Source: Betaproteobacteria bacterium
GTDB lineage: Bacteria; Pseudomonadota; Gammaproteobacteria; Burkholderiales; Rhodocyclaceae
DNA: 56,364 nt
Reading direction: 5' to 3'
Assembly (NCBI GenBank): GCA_016208425.1
Contig: JACQYA010000132.1
Span: 1 to 56,364 of the forward strand
Part shown: positions 28,678 through 37,964 of the stretch, one piece after another
How the letters are laid out: every line of letters begins with the position of its first letter
How positions within the stretch are numbered: position 1 is the stretch's first letter
Notes under the pieces: model-generated
The model's input: only the letters and a program-made list of their open reading frames with translations
Database searches by the model: none
Told to the model about the DNA's origin: nothing
Position numbers and translations under genes: made by a program

Positions 28678-29967
28678 ATGGCTCCCGGCTGGCGACCGGC
28701 CTGGCTCGCGCTGCTGCCGCGCCTGCTGCTCATCCTGTGCGCCGCGCTGATCGCCCGGGCATGGCTCGGGCCGGTCTGGGCGTGGGCTGTGGCGGCCGTC
28801 GGGTCGATCTTCATCGTCCTCGCCCAGACGCGCCAGCTGATCGCCCTCGCCGTCTGGCTACAGGCGCCGGAGACCGCCGGCTTCCCCGATGCGGGCGGGC
28901 TCTGGGGCGAGGTATTCATCCGCCTTTCCCGCCGCCTGCGGGCCGACGCGAAGGCGGTAGAGACGGCCTCCGCCGATCTGAGCTCGTTCCGCGAAGCCAT
29001 CCAGGCGTTGCCCGAAGGCATCGTCCTCCTCGACGCCGGGCAGCAGATCCGCTGGTGCAACCACGCCGCCAAGGCGCATCTGGGCATCCGCCTGCCCAAC
29101 GACGCCGGCGCCATCGTCGGCCAGCTCGTGCGCGCGCCGGGCTTTGCCGAATATCTCCGGCACCCCGACGGCATCGCGCCCTTCGTGCTCCAGCCGCAAG
29201 CGGCGAGAGCGCGGGTGTACGAGCTGCGCGTCGTGCCCTTCGGCGAACGCAACAAGATCCTCCTCAGCTTCGACGTGACCGACGCCAAGCGCGTCGAAGC
29301 CATGCGCAGCGATTTTGTCGCCAACGTCTCGCACGAACTGCGCACGCCGCTGACCGTCGTCGCCGGCTTCCTCGAACACTTCGGCAACGACGGGGCGATG
29401 AGCGGCGAAGAGCGCCAGCACTTCGCCCGCCTGATGACCGACCAGACCTCGCGCATGTTGAGCCTGATCGACGATCTGCTCACCCTGTCGCGCCTCGAAT
29501 CGGAAGACGCGCCGGCCAGCGAAGAGCGGATCGACATGGACGCGATGCTCGCCCGCCTGTCGTCCGACGGCGAAAGCCTGAGCGGCGGCCGCCACCACAT
29601 CACGGCCAGAGCCGGCGGCCCCGGCCTGCGCGGCAACTGGAAGGAACTGCACAGCGCCTTCGGCAACCTGGTGTCGAACGCCATCCGTTACACGCCGGAA
29701 GGCGGCAGCGTGCACATCGGATGGAACGGCACTTTTTCGGTGCGCGACTCCGGCGTCGGCGTTTCCGCCGAACACCTGCCGCGCCTGACCGAGCGTTTCT
29801 ACCGCGCGGATCGGGGACGCTCGCGCGACACCGGGGGAACCGGGCTGGGTCTGGCCATCGTCAAGCATGTGCTGCTCCGCCACCAGGCCGCGCTGCACAT
29901 CGAATCGCAGCCCGGCGCGGGCAGCACCTTCAGCGCCGAGTTTCCGGCCTGGCGTCTGGCGGAATAA
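28678..29967 (+). CDS. phoR: Phosphate regulon sensor histidine kinase PhoR
   Basis: PhoR phosphorylates PhoB under phosphate limitation. The 429-residue protein has two N-terminal membrane helices (about 9-30 and 34-50), a PAS-like domain (about 100-200), the H box FVANVSHELRTPL with His219, and an HATPase domain with NLVSNAIRYTPEGG (N box), VRDSGVGVS and GGTGLGLAIVKH. The ATG follows the phoB stop codon with no gap. Order and orientation phoU-phoB-phoR make the assignment firm. Confidence 0.96.
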   Translation: MAPGWRPAWLALLPRLLLILCAALIARAWLGPVWAWAVAAVGSIFIVLAQTRQLIALAVWLQAPETAGFPDAGGLWGEVFIRLSRRLRADAKAVETASADLSSFREAIQALPEGIVLLDAGQQIRWCNHAAKAHLGIRLPNDAGAIVGQLVRAPGFAEYLRHPDGIAPFVLQPQAARARVYELRVVPFGERNKILLSFDVTDAKRVEAMRSDFVANVSHELRTPLTVVAGFLEHFGNDGAMSGEERQHFARLMTDQTSRMLSLIDDLLTLSRLESEDAPASEERIDMDAMLARLSSDGESLSGGRHHITARAGGPGLRGNWKELHSAFGNLVSNAIRYTPEGGSVHIGWNGTFSVRDSGVGVSAEHLPRLTERFYRADRGRSRDTGGTGLGLAIVKHVLLRHQAALHIESQPGAGSTFSAEFPAWRLAE

Positions 29968-29994
29968 GCGAGAAGGGATTTCGCGCGCCTCCGG

Positions 29995-30017
29995 TGCGGA
30001 AACCGGCGGTTTTCTGC
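29995..30017. terminator. Possible bidirectional terminator between phoR and the diguanylate cyclase gene
   Basis: An imperfect hairpin (TGCGGAAACC at 29995-30004 against GGTTTTCTGC at 30008-30017) lies in the 57-base gap between two convergent genes. A short T tract is part of the arm. The call rests mainly on its place. Confidence 0.3.
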
Positions 30018-30024
30018 CCCCGTT

Positions 30025-30951
30025 TCAGCCGTCCGCCACGACTTGGTTGCGCCCGTTGCATTTGGCGAGGTAAAGCCGGCGATCCGCGGCGTGCAGCAGT
30101 TCTGCGGGGAGCTGGGGATGGGCGGGTTCAAACAGGGCGACGCCTATGCTGCACCTGACCTGGTCGGGGGGCAGCCCGCCCAGGCCGGTTTCCCCGGTTT
30201 GGCGGGTGATGCGCCAGGCGACATCGGTCGCCAGCACCTGGTCGCAGCGGGGCAGCAGGATCAGGAACTCCTCGCCGCCGTAGCGCACCACAATGTCCGC
30301 TTCCCGCACCCAACCGGAAAGCAGGCAGGCGAAATCGAGCAGCACCTGATCCCCGACGGCGTGGCCGTGCCGGTCGTTCACCTCCTTGAAATGGTCGAGA
30401 TCGACCATCATGGCGGCGATCGGGTAATCGTAGCGCTGCGCCTGCTTGTGCTGGTGATCCAGCCATTCCCACATGAAACGGCGGTTGAAGAGATGGGTGA
30501 GCGGATCGCGGTTGACGTCGTTTTCCAGGCGCTGGGCCATATCGGTGAGCGCCTCGGTGCGGAGCACGCTGCCGGTCACGTCGATGATGCTGACCACGGC
30601 CAGGGTTTCATCGTCCAGGCGGACGGACTCGATATGCACATGCTGGCGCATGAGCGCCAGCCCGTACTGGGCCAGATGCGGCAGCTCGACGGGAATCAGG
30701 TGGCGGTGCAGCGCCTGGGACAAAATGCGCGGGCCGCCGTGGCGCAGGGTTTCCGCGACCGCCGTATCGAAGCGGGGCGTGCGCAGCCCGGGGAACAGCT
30801 CGTTCAGGGTGCGGCCGAGCGCGAGCACCGGACCGATACCGGTGTATTCCACCAGCCACCGGTTCCAGCCGCGAATGTGCAAATCGGCGTCCAGCACCAT
30901 AACCCCGATGGGCAAAGTGTCGAACAGCGCGGTATTCATGGTATTCGTCAT
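30025..30951 (-). CDS. PAS-GGDEF diguanylate cyclase
   Basis: This 308-residue protein has an N-terminal PAS-like domain (about 5-120, LFDTLPIGVMVLDADLHIRG) and a C-terminal GGDEF domain. The active-site GGEEF is at 225-229 and the inhibitory I-site RxxD (R216-E-A-D219) lies five residues before it, so the enzyme should make cyclic di-GMP and be feedback-inhibited. It has no receiver domain, unlike WspR. The start overlaps the upstream CheC-type gene by four bases, making it the last gene of the chemosensory operon and a likely output. How the phosphorelay would reach a cyclase without a receiver is unclear. Confidence 0.9.
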   Translation of the reverse strand: MTNTMNTALFDTLPIGVMVLDADLHIRGWNRWLVEYTGIGPVLALGRTLNELFPGLRTPRFDTAVAETLRHGGPRILSQALHRHLIPVELPHLAQYGLALMRQHVHIESVRLDDETLAVVSIIDVTGSVLRTEALTDMAQRLENDVNRDPLTHLFNRRFMWEWLDHQHKQAQRYDYPIAAMMVDLDHFKEVNDRHGHAVGDQVLLDFACLLSGWVREADIVVRYGGEEFLILLPRCDQVLATDVAWRITRQTGETGLGGLPPDQVRCSIGVALFEPAHPQLPAELLHAADRRLYLAKCNGRNQVVADG

Positions 30952-31631
30952 GGCGAACCGTTCAACTGCCCCCCGGCGATGCGCCGGATGGCGGCGAGGA
31001 TGTACCTGGCGGCATTGCTCGAAAACGCCAGCACGATCACGCCCTGCACGCTGCGGTTTGCGGCGTGCAGGCGCGCGTGGACGATCAGCGCGGGCTGCTC
31101 CGCGCCACCGCTGTTCTCGCCCTGCTCCCCGTCGTTGAACAGCGACTCGATGCGCGTTTCGGCGTAGCGCGGGATCGACACGGTGATGTGCTGGCGCAGC
31201 ATGTCCGCCATCGCGCTGACGCAGGAAGAAATGATGATGTTACCGATTTCCGTCATCGCCTCGTGCTCGAAACTGCGCAAGTCCACGCCCTGCAAAGGCA
31301 GGCTGATACCGATCAGGCGGTGGAAGAGAACCCGGCTGTCCTGGGAAGGGAGAACCAGCATGATGCGGCCGGAAAAGCCGCTGCGCCCGCACTCGCCTTT
31401 CGGGCATTCTCCGTTCGAACACGGGCCGCTCATCCGCTGGTACACGCAGGCGACATCGCCGCTTTCCCCGCCCAGTTCCCGGGCGGCCTGGCGCGCCGTC
31501 ACCAGCGACACGCGTGGCCGCTGGATGCGTATCTCGTCATCCAGCATCAGCGACAGCTGGCGCGCGGCGCGGCTGATGCCGATATTGGCCAGCTCGGCCA
31601 CCGCGTCGTGTTCCGCCGGGCTCAGAGTCAT
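30948..31631 (-). CDS. CheC-family chemotaxis phosphatase with a cysteine cluster
   Basis: This 227-residue protein has the two CheC-type active-site helices: ELANIGISRAARQL (about 13-26) and MTEIGNIIISSC (about 125-137), each with the E-x-x-N pattern that hydrolyses phosphoryl-aspartate on receiver domains. Between strands of the first half lies a cysteine group, Cys62, Cys71, Cys76 and Cys81 (CSNGECPKGEC), not usual in CheC and possibly a metal site or redox switch. It should reset one or more of the receiver domains in the operon (CheA-REC, HPt-REC, CheB or the HD-GYP regulator). It overlaps the cyclase gene by ATGA. Confidence 0.82.
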   Translation of the reverse strand: MTLSPAEHDAVAELANIGISRAARQLSLMLDDEIRIQRPRVSLVTARQAARELGGESGDVACVYQRMSGPCSNGECPKGECGRSGFSGRIMLVLPSQDSRVLFHRLIGISLPLQGVDLRSFEHEAMTEIGNIIISSCVSAMADMLRQHITVSIPRYAETRIESLFNDGEQGENSGGAEQPALIVHARLHAANRSVQGVIVLAFSSNAARYILAAIRRIAGGQLNGSP

Positions 31632-31638
31632 CCTGGGA

Positions 31639-32451
31639 TCATTTCAGGGATTGCAGCACGTTGATGAACTTGTCGCGCGTCACGGGCTTTTCCAGAACGC
31701 CCGCGAAGCCGGCGGCGCGGGCCGAGTCGAGCACCGTTTCCTGGACGTTGGCGGTGAGCAGGATGAGGGCGGAAGCGACGCCCGCTGCCCGGATGCGGCG
31801 GGCGATCGCCACCCCGTCCTCGCCGGGCATGTTGTAGTCGAGAAAGATGGCGCGCGGATGCGACGCGAGCGCCTGGCTGACCGCGCCCTCCGCATCCTCC
31901 GCCTCCAGCACGGTATAGCCCAGCTCGGCGGGAAGATAGATGCGGAACAACAGGCGGGAAGTCGCGGAATCGTCCACCACCAGCAGCGTCGGCGGAGGTT
32001 CGCCGGCCGCGCTGTCGGCCCTCAGAACCAGGCGCTCAAGATCGTTCAGCAGGCCGCTGACGCGCGCGTCCGGCGGGTCGTCGAAGCCTTGCCCGGCCGT
32101 GCCCAGACGCCGGCAATGCCGCACCATTTCCGCCACGGCCTCGCGCAGCAGCGCGTGGGCGGCGCCCGGCACCGGGTGGCCGGCGCGGCCGCGGCCCAGG
32201 CTGCGCAAAAAACGGGCGTAACCGGCGATGACCCGGGTATTTCGCTCCAGCCACGCCTGGTCGACCGTGCGGGCGCCGCCATGCAAGCTGTCGAACTCTT
32301 GGTGCACCACGTCGTAGTCGCACATTTCGGGGCCTTGATCCAGGCAGGCGAGCGCCCGCGTCATGCGCTCGCAGGCTTCCTGGGCGAACACCGCCTGCAG
32401 GGAGGCGTGCATGGCAGATGCGCCGTTGCCGTTCATTCCGCTTTCGTTCAT
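31639..32451 (-). CDS. Degenerate HPt domain fused to a receiver domain
   Basis: The 270-residue protein has an all-helical N-terminal part that looks like a histidine phosphotransfer domain and a C-terminal receiver (about 153-270) with VVDDSATSRLL, FLDYNMPGEDG, the switch LTANVQ and KPVT. In the HPt part, the expected H-x-x-K-G-A-A-R becomes D54-S-L-H57-G-G-A-R: the phospho-accepting histidine is Asp and the following Lys is His. It therefore probably cannot carry phosphate on this domain and may act as a docking module. The receiver looks functional. It sits between cheB and cheC in the operon. Confidence 0.75.
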   Translation of the reverse strand: MNESGMNGNGASAMHASLQAVFAQEACERMTRALACLDQGPEMCDYDVVHQEFDSLHGGARTVDQAWLERNTRVIAGYARFLRSLGRGRAGHPVPGAAHALLREAVAEMVRHCRRLGTAGQGFDDPPDARVSGLLNDLERLVLRADSAAGEPPPTLLVVDDSATSRLLFRIYLPAELGYTVLEAEDAEGAVSQALASHPRAIFLDYNMPGEDGVAIARRIRAAGVASALILLTANVQETVLDSARAAGFAGVLEKPVTRDKFINVLQSLK

Positions 32452-32473
32452 TCCGCTCCCACCAAATTTTCGC

Positions 32474-33514
32474 TCAGTTTCTGGCCAGCTCGACCATGTG
32501 GGCCGGGATGCGCGCCAGCGGCAGCACCCGGTCTACCGCACCGAGCGCCAAAGCGGCGCCGGGCATGCCATAAACGACCGAACTCTCTTCGTCCTGGGCG
32601 AAGGTCTGCCCGCCGGCATCATGCAGCGCCACCAGCCCCGCCGCACCATCGCTGCCCATCCCCGTCAGCACCCCGCCCACCGCGCGGGCGCCGCAGGTGC
32701 GCGCCAACGCCTGGAACAGCACGTTGCCGGAAGGCCGGAAACGCTCGACCGGAGGGGCGTCGCTCAAGCGGGCGAACAGTTGCCCGTCGCGCCGTTCCAC
32801 CTCGAGATGAAACGCATCCGGCGCGACGAACACCGTGCCGTCGCGCAAGGGTTCGCCATTTCCGGCCAGACATACGTCGAGCAGCGTCTGCCCGCGCAGC
32901 CAGCTCACCAGGCCGCCGACAAAACCGGGGGAGATGTGCTGCACCACCAGAATGGGCAGCGGAAACCCTACCGGCATGCCGCCGAGCAAAGTCGCCAGCG
33001 CCTGGGGCCCGCCGGTCGAACAGGCGATGCCGATGACCTCGCAGGCGCCGCTGCGGCGGGGCAGCTTGGTCTGGAATATTTTCGCGCCCGGGCTGGGACG
33101 GCGGCGGCGCACGACCTTGACTTCGGCCATGGCGCGCACCGTTTCCACCAGCTCCTCGCGGATTTTGTCGAAATCCGGGTGATGCGGCCCGCGCGGTTTT
33201 TCGATCACCGCCAGAGCGCCCTCGTCGATGGCGCGAAACGTGATGCGCAGCTCCTCGTCATCGACGCTGGAACTCACCACCACGATAGGCCGGGGGTCGG
33301 TGGCCATAATCATGCGGGTGGCATCGAACCCGTCCATCACCGGCATGCGGATATCCATGGTGACGATGTCGGGCTTGAGCTCGTGGACAAGCGTCACCGC
33401 CTCGCGGCCGTTGCTCGCCCGGCCGACCACCCGCATGTCCGGTTCGGCGTCGAAAATGGCTCTGAGCAGCGCGGCCACCACGTCGGAATCTTCGGTGATA
33501 AGGACTTTAATCAT
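32474..33514 (-). CDS. cheB: Chemotaxis protein-glutamate methylesterase CheB
   Basis: CheB removes methyl groups from receptors and provides adaptation. The 346-residue protein has a receiver domain (Asp54 in VTMDIRMPVMDG, Lys in IEKPRG), a basic linker (KVVRRRRPS), and the methylesterase domain with the catalytic triad Ser166 (CSTGGP), His193 (VQHISPGF) and Asp289 (GMGSDGAAG). It follows the hybrid cheA by 13 bases and corresponds to WspF in Wsp-type clusters. Confidence 0.96.
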   Translation of the reverse strand: MIKVLITEDSDVVAALLRAIFDAEPDMRVVGRASNGREAVTLVHELKPDIVTMDIRMPVMDGFDATRMIMATDPRPIVVVSSSVDDEELRITFRAIDEGALAVIEKPRGPHHPDFDKIREELVETVRAMAEVKVVRRRRPSPGAKIFQTKLPRRSGACEVIGIACSTGGPQALATLLGGMPVGFPLPILVVQHISPGFVGGLVSWLRGQTLLDVCLAGNGEPLRDGTVFVAPDAFHLEVERRDGQLFARLSDAPPVERFRPSGNVLFQALARTCGARAVGGVLTGMGSDGAAGLVALHDAGGQTFAQDEESSVVYGMPGAALALGAVDRVLPLARIPAHMVELARN

Positions 33515-33527
33515 GGGGGCACCGGCG

Positions 33528-35780
33528 TCATATCAGTTGCCCGACCACGTCCAGCAGCTCGCGGCTCTCGAAACTGCTTTTGACGATGTAGGCGTCGGCC
33601 CGCGCTTCCATGCCCCGGCGGCGATCCTCTTCCGTCCCGAGCGAGGTGACGATAATCACCGGAAGATGCGCGAAGCGCGGTTCGTGTTTGATGTGCGCGG
33701 TCAGTTCAAAGCCGTTCATGCCGGGCATTTCGACATCGGTAATCACCAGATCGAAGCGGGTGTGGCGCAGGATCTCCCAGGCGGCATCGCCATCGGCGGC
33801 GACTTCCACATGGTAGCCCGCGCTTTCCAGGATGCTTTGCTCCAGGGTGCGGGTGGTGATGGAATCGTCGACCACGAGGATGCGCGAGTGCGGCGCTTCG
33901 TCCTCCGCGCGGCGGCGGGCCACGACCTTGCCGCTGGCCTGCGCGCCCAGCGCGGCGTCGAGCAGATCGGCCATATCCAGAACCAGCAAGGTATCGCCGT
34001 CGCGGCCCAGCGTGCCGCCGACGATAAAGCGCGTGCCGGCGAGGGGCGGGGCGAGCGGGCGCACCACCATCTCGCGTTCGCCCAGCACGTTGTCGACGCG
34101 CAAAGCGGCGCGAAACCAGCCACGGTTGACGACGACGACGTGGATACGGTCTTCCTCCACCCGGCCGCTGTCGCGCAGGTGCAGCAGCGCGGCCAGATCG
34201 CGCAGCGGCACGGGATCGCCGCCCAGACGTATGACCTGGCCGGCCTCCAGATCGACAATATCGTCGGCCTCTAGCTCCAGTATCCGCACGACATACTGGC
34301 TCGGGATCACGAAAACCTGGCCGGCCGCGCCGACCAGCAGGCCGTGGTCTCCGGCCAAGGTGAGCGGGACCGAAAGCCGGAAACGCGAGCCGGCGCCAAC
34401 TTCGGTGTCGACGGCGATCCGCCCGTTCAGGCTCTGGAGCTGAACCTGCACCACGTCCAGCCCGACGCCGCGCCCGGAGACTTCGCTGACCAGCCGGCGG
34501 GTGCTGAAGCCGGGCCGGAAAATCAGATCGAGCACCTCGCGCTGCGTCATGCCGGCCAGCGCTTCTTCGCCTTCCAGCCCTTGCCGGCGCGCCTCCATCC
34601 GCAGGGTGTCGAGATCGATGCCGGCGCCGTCGTCCGCCACCTCGATGTGAACCTGTCCCCCTTCCTGGGCCAGCCGCACGGAAACCAGACCGGTCTCGGG
34701 TTTGCCCCGGTTGCGCCGCACGGTCGGGATTTCGATGCCGTGGTCTACCGCGTTGCGCAACAGGTGCACCAAGGGGTCGCGCAGGGCGTCCAGGATGGCG
34801 CGATCCATCTCGATGCGCTCCCCGGAGAGCGTCAGTTCCACGTCTTTGCCCAGCCCCCGGGCGAGGTCGCGCAGGGTGCGGGCGAGCGGCGTCAGGATCG
34901 TGGTCGCGGGCGCCATGCGCAGGCGGCGCACGTCGTCGCGCAGCGCGGCGGCGATCGGGTGCAGCCGCGACAGCGTGGTGCGCAGGCTGTTCTGCGAGCT
35001 TTCCGCCAGCTCGTCCAGCTCGACGGCCAGGTCGATGGCATCGGACACCAGATCGGCGTTGGCCGCGTTGGGGGCGTTGGGCGGAAGCGCGCCGGGCGGG
35101 TATCCGGGGCGGCCGGCGGTGCCGGTAAAGCGTGCCAGGAGATGGCGCAGGCGGCCGCTGAGATCGCGCATGCGGCGGCCGATCTCGTGGTGATCGTCCA
35201 GGCGGATCTTGGCCATTTGCAGCTCTTCGGCCAGATCGGCGATGCGGTCCAGGCGTTCCACCGGCAGACGCACGCTGTCGGGCGCCGGCGCCAGCGCGGA
35301 GGCTTGCCGGGCGCGCGCCGGGCGCGGGGCGGCGGGCGCCGGTTTGGCCGCGGCGGGGGCGTATTCGGAAAGGTGGCCGGCCGCGGCCAGGTGCAGGTCT
35401 TGCAGGAGTTCGCGGACGCGCGCGCCGGGCTCCTGTCCGCCCGCTTCGGCGTCGACCAGCGGACGCAAGGCGTCCAGCGCGGCCAGGCAGAGATCGATGA
35501 CCCGCGCCTGGAACCGCACCTCGTCGCGCTTCAGGGCCGAAAACAGGCTTTCGATGGCGTGCGCCAGCTCCGCGCTGCGTTCCAGGCCGACGCCGCGCGC
35601 CGCGCCCTTGATGTTGTGGGCGGCGCGGAAGATGCCTTCCATCAGCGATTTGCGGGCGTTGCCATCGGGCGTGCGCTCCAGCGCCAGCAGGCCGTCGGCG
35701 ATGGCTTGCAGGCGCTCCTCCAGCTGGATGCGGAAGGTCTCCAGCAACTGCTGCATCAAACGCGGGTCGATGTCAGGCAT
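33528..35780 (-). CDS. Hybrid chemotaxis histidine kinase CheA with C-terminal receiver
   Basis: The 750-residue kinase has an N-terminal HPt domain (His55 in FRAAHNIKGAARGVG), a Pro/Ala-rich linker, a dimerisation region with an extra loop rich in Pro, Asn and Ala (about 225-245), the HATPase core (HLLRNAVDHGIE, ADDGAGID, GRGVGLDVV), a CheW-like P5 domain and a receiver domain (ILVVDDSITTRT, ITDVEMPGMNG). There is no separate CheY-binding P2 domain. This layout is that of WspE and related kinases of alternative-function chemosensory systems. The start is at the ATG 35780; a TTG two codons earlier is possible. It lies 18 bases after the NIT receptor gene. Confidence 0.95.
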   Translation of the reverse strand: MPDIDPRLMQQLLETFRIQLEERLQAIADGLLALERTPDGNARKSLMEGIFRAAHNIKGAARGVGLERSAELAHAIESLFSALKRDEVRFQARVIDLCLAALDALRPLVDAEAGGQEPGARVRELLQDLHLAAAGHLSEYAPAAAKPAPAAPRPARARQASALAPAPDSVRLPVERLDRIADLAEELQMAKIRLDDHHEIGRRMRDLSGRLRHLLARFTGTAGRPGYPPGALPPNAPNAANADLVSDAIDLAVELDELAESSQNSLRTTLSRLHPIAAALRDDVRRLRMAPATTILTPLARTLRDLARGLGKDVELTLSGERIEMDRAILDALRDPLVHLLRNAVDHGIEIPTVRRNRGKPETGLVSVRLAQEGGQVHIEVADDGAGIDLDTLRMEARRQGLEGEEALAGMTQREVLDLIFRPGFSTRRLVSEVSGRGVGLDVVQVQLQSLNGRIAVDTEVGAGSRFRLSVPLTLAGDHGLLVGAAGQVFVIPSQYVVRILELEADDIVDLEAGQVIRLGGDPVPLRDLAALLHLRDSGRVEEDRIHVVVVNRGWFRAALRVDNVLGEREMVVRPLAPPLAGTRFIVGGTLGRDGDTLLVLDMADLLDAALGAQASGKVVARRRAEDEAPHSRILVVDDSITTRTLEQSILESAGYHVEVAADGDAAWEILRHTRFDLVITDVEMPGMNGFELTAHIKHEPRFAHLPVIIVTSLGTEEDRRRGMEARADAYIVKSSFESRELLDVVGQLI

Positions 35781-35798
35781 AGCCAACCTGGAGCAGGT

Positions 35799-37964
35799 TC
35801 ATACCCGGTACGCCCCGGCGGCGGCGTCCAGCCGGCCGGCGAGGTGGCCCAGGTTGGCGGCCGCCGCACGGGTTTCTTCGGTGGCGGCGATGAACTGGGT
35901 GGTGACGGTGTTGATGTCGCCGACGGCGATGGCGATCTGCTCGATACCGGCCGCTTCCTGGCGCACGGCGGCGACGATCTGGCGGCTGGCCAGGCTGGTT
36001 TCGCGCACGACTTCTTCCAGGTTGCGGATCACGGTACCGGCGCGCTCCACCAGCGTCAGGCCGTGCACGACGCCCTTGGAACCGTCTTCGGTCGCCATCA
36101 CCGCCCGGTCGGTGGCGTGGCGGATTTCTTCGAGAATGCGCTGCACCTGTTTGGTGGCGTTCTGCGACTGCTCCGCCAGTTGCTTGACTTCGCCCGCCAC
36201 CACGGCGAAACCGAGGCCGGCTTCGCCCGCCTTGGTGGCTTCGATGGCGGCATTGAGGGAAAGCAGGCGCAGTTGCCGGGCGATATCGTTGACGGCGCCG
36301 GTGATCTCGCCGATGCGCTGGGTCCATTCGTTGAGCGACAGGATGGTGTGGGCGATGACGTCGACCTTGGTGCTGACGGCGCCGATGCCGGCGATGCTTT
36401 CCTCGACCGCATGGCGCCCGCGTTCGCCTTCGGCGCGCGCTTTTTCCGCCACCTCGCCCAGGCGTTGCGCCTTGTCCAGCGTCTGCGCGGAGGTGGCGCG
36501 GATCTCCTCCAGCGTGGTCATGGTTTCCGTTACCGAGGCGGCCTGTTCGCTGGCGCCGGAAGACTGCGCCCCGATGGCGCCCTGCATCTGGCTGACCGTG
36601 CTGGCCAGGGCGGCGCTGCTGCCGCGCACGCGCTCGGCGAGGTTGGCCAGGCCCTCGGCCATGTGGTTGAGCCCGCCGGACAGTTGTCCCAGCGTATCGC
36701 CGCTTTCGCCCAGCCGCCCGCGCAGGTCGCCGGTGGCGACGCGCCGGGCGAACAGCGTGATCTCCTGGCTGCGCCGCTCCAGGTCACGGGCGTTGTCCTG
36801 CTCGCGGCGCAGAAGTTGCTGCTGCTCCGTGACGAAACGGGAGAGCTGGCCGCGCAACTCGTCCAGGCCGGCGGAGATCTGCCCCAGCTCGTCGCGGCTT
36901 TGCGGCGGCAGGACGACATTGAAGTTGCCGCCGGCAATGCCGCGCATGGCGTGGAGCAGCCGCTGCGAGGCGCCCGCCACGTTGCGCCCGACCAGCCCGA
37001 TCAGGAGCAGGGACGGCAGCACCGGCAGCAGGGTCAGCCCGAGAATCGCGAACAGGCGCTGCCGCCCGGCCGCCAGGCGTTCGGCGATGACCGCCTTCAG
37101 GTGGCTGGCGTAGCGCAGCCCGGTATCGCGCAACAGGTCGATATGGCAGCTGGCGATATCGAACCAGTCATTCGGGCCGGCCGGCGCGGGAGCCGGCAAA
37201 ACGCCGGGTACGCCGTTCTTCGGGGAACTGTTCAAACCGGCGCGCAAACCGGTGCGCAAGCCCGCCCGCGCCGCTTCCAGGCGGCGCGCGCAATCGCTCT
37301 GGGCGGCCTGCCGCCAGACCCGGCCCACCTCCTCCGGCGCCATCGTCAAAAACTGGTCGAGCAGCACCTGCTGAGTGGTGCCCAAGGCCAGCATGCGCTC
37401 GGCGGTGCGCTCGGCGCGGCTGCCCTCGGCGCGTTCCTGACCCGCCGCCTCCTTGGCCAGCGCCAGGAGCCGATAGCTGTCCAGCATGCGGGCGATAACG
37501 GGGTCTTCGGCTTGCGCCACCAGGTCTTCGATGCGGCCCAGCAATTCCCGGACCAGCGCGCTGTACCCTTCGATCGCCCGCGGCGTCGTCGCCGTCCGCA
37601 GGTCTACCGAGTTGCGGAGCTGTTCCAGGCGCGCGCGCCGGTCGGCCAGCAAGGCGGGGTCGAGTTCCCCGAGCGCCGCCCAGGCGAGCTCTACCTCCCG
37701 GCGCTGCTTGAACAGATCGGTGTCTTCCGCGTTCCGGGGCAAGCCCAAATACACGGTGCTGCGCCCCCGTTCCCTCTGCAACTCGTGCACCAGGCCGGCG
37801 ATCGCGGTGGAGACTTCGCCGGCGTGCGCCAGGGTGGCCAATCTGTCCTGGGCGTGCCATTCCTGCGAAATCAGGCGCCACGAGAGCAACAGCAGGGCGA
37901 GCAGCGGCAGCGCCAGCACCAGGGCCAGCTTGCCCCGCATCCTGACGTTCTCGACCCCTATCAT
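35799..37964 (-). CDS. Methyl-accepting chemotaxis protein with periplasmic NIT domain
   Basis: The 721-residue receptor has a first membrane helix (about 11-28), a large periplasmic helical domain with the NIT signature [17 protein letters not shown] (about 58-74), a second membrane helix (about 305-327), a HAMP domain, and a long signalling coiled coil whose hairpin tip reads [24 protein letters not shown] domains occur in nitrate- and nitrite-sensing proteins; the true ligand here is unknown. Periplasmic cysteines near 225 and 269 could bond. A short linker before the second helix repeats the residues [11 protein letters not shown]. Its start overlaps the stop of the globin receptor gene (ATGA). 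Confidence 0.9.
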   Translation of the reverse strand: MIGVENVRMRGKLALVLALPLLALLLLSWRLISQEWHAQDRLATLAHAGEVSTAIAGLVHELQRERGRSTVYLGLPRNAEDTDLFKQRREVELAWAALGELDPALLADRRARLEQLRNSVDLRTATTPRAIEGYSALVRELLGRIEDLVAQAEDPVIARMLDSYRLLALAKEAAGQERAEGSRAERTAERMLALGTTQQVLLDQFLTMAPEEVGRVWRQAAQSDCARRLEAARAGLRTGLRAGLNSSPKNGVPGVLPAPAPAGPNDWFDIASCHIDLLRDTGLRYASHLKAVIAERLAAGRQRLFAILGLTLLPVLPSLLLIGLVGRNVAGASQRLLHAMRGIAGGNFNVVLPPQSRDELGQISAGLDELRGQLSRFVTEQQQLLRREQDNARDLERRSQEITLFARRVATGDLRGRLGESGDTLGQLSGGLNHMAEGLANLAERVRGSSAALASTVSQMQGAIGAQSSGASEQAASVTETMTTLEEIRATSAQTLDKAQRLGEVAEKARAEGERGRHAVEESIAGIGAVSTKVDVIAHTILSLNEWTQRIGEITGAVNDIARQLRLLSLNAAIEATKAGEAGLGFAVVAGEVKQLAEQSQNATKQVQRILEEIRHATDRAVMATEDGSKGVVHGLTLVERAGTVIRNLEEVVRETSLASRQIVAAVRQEAAGIEQIAIAVGDINTVTTQFIAATEETRAAAANLGHLAGRLDAAAGAYRV

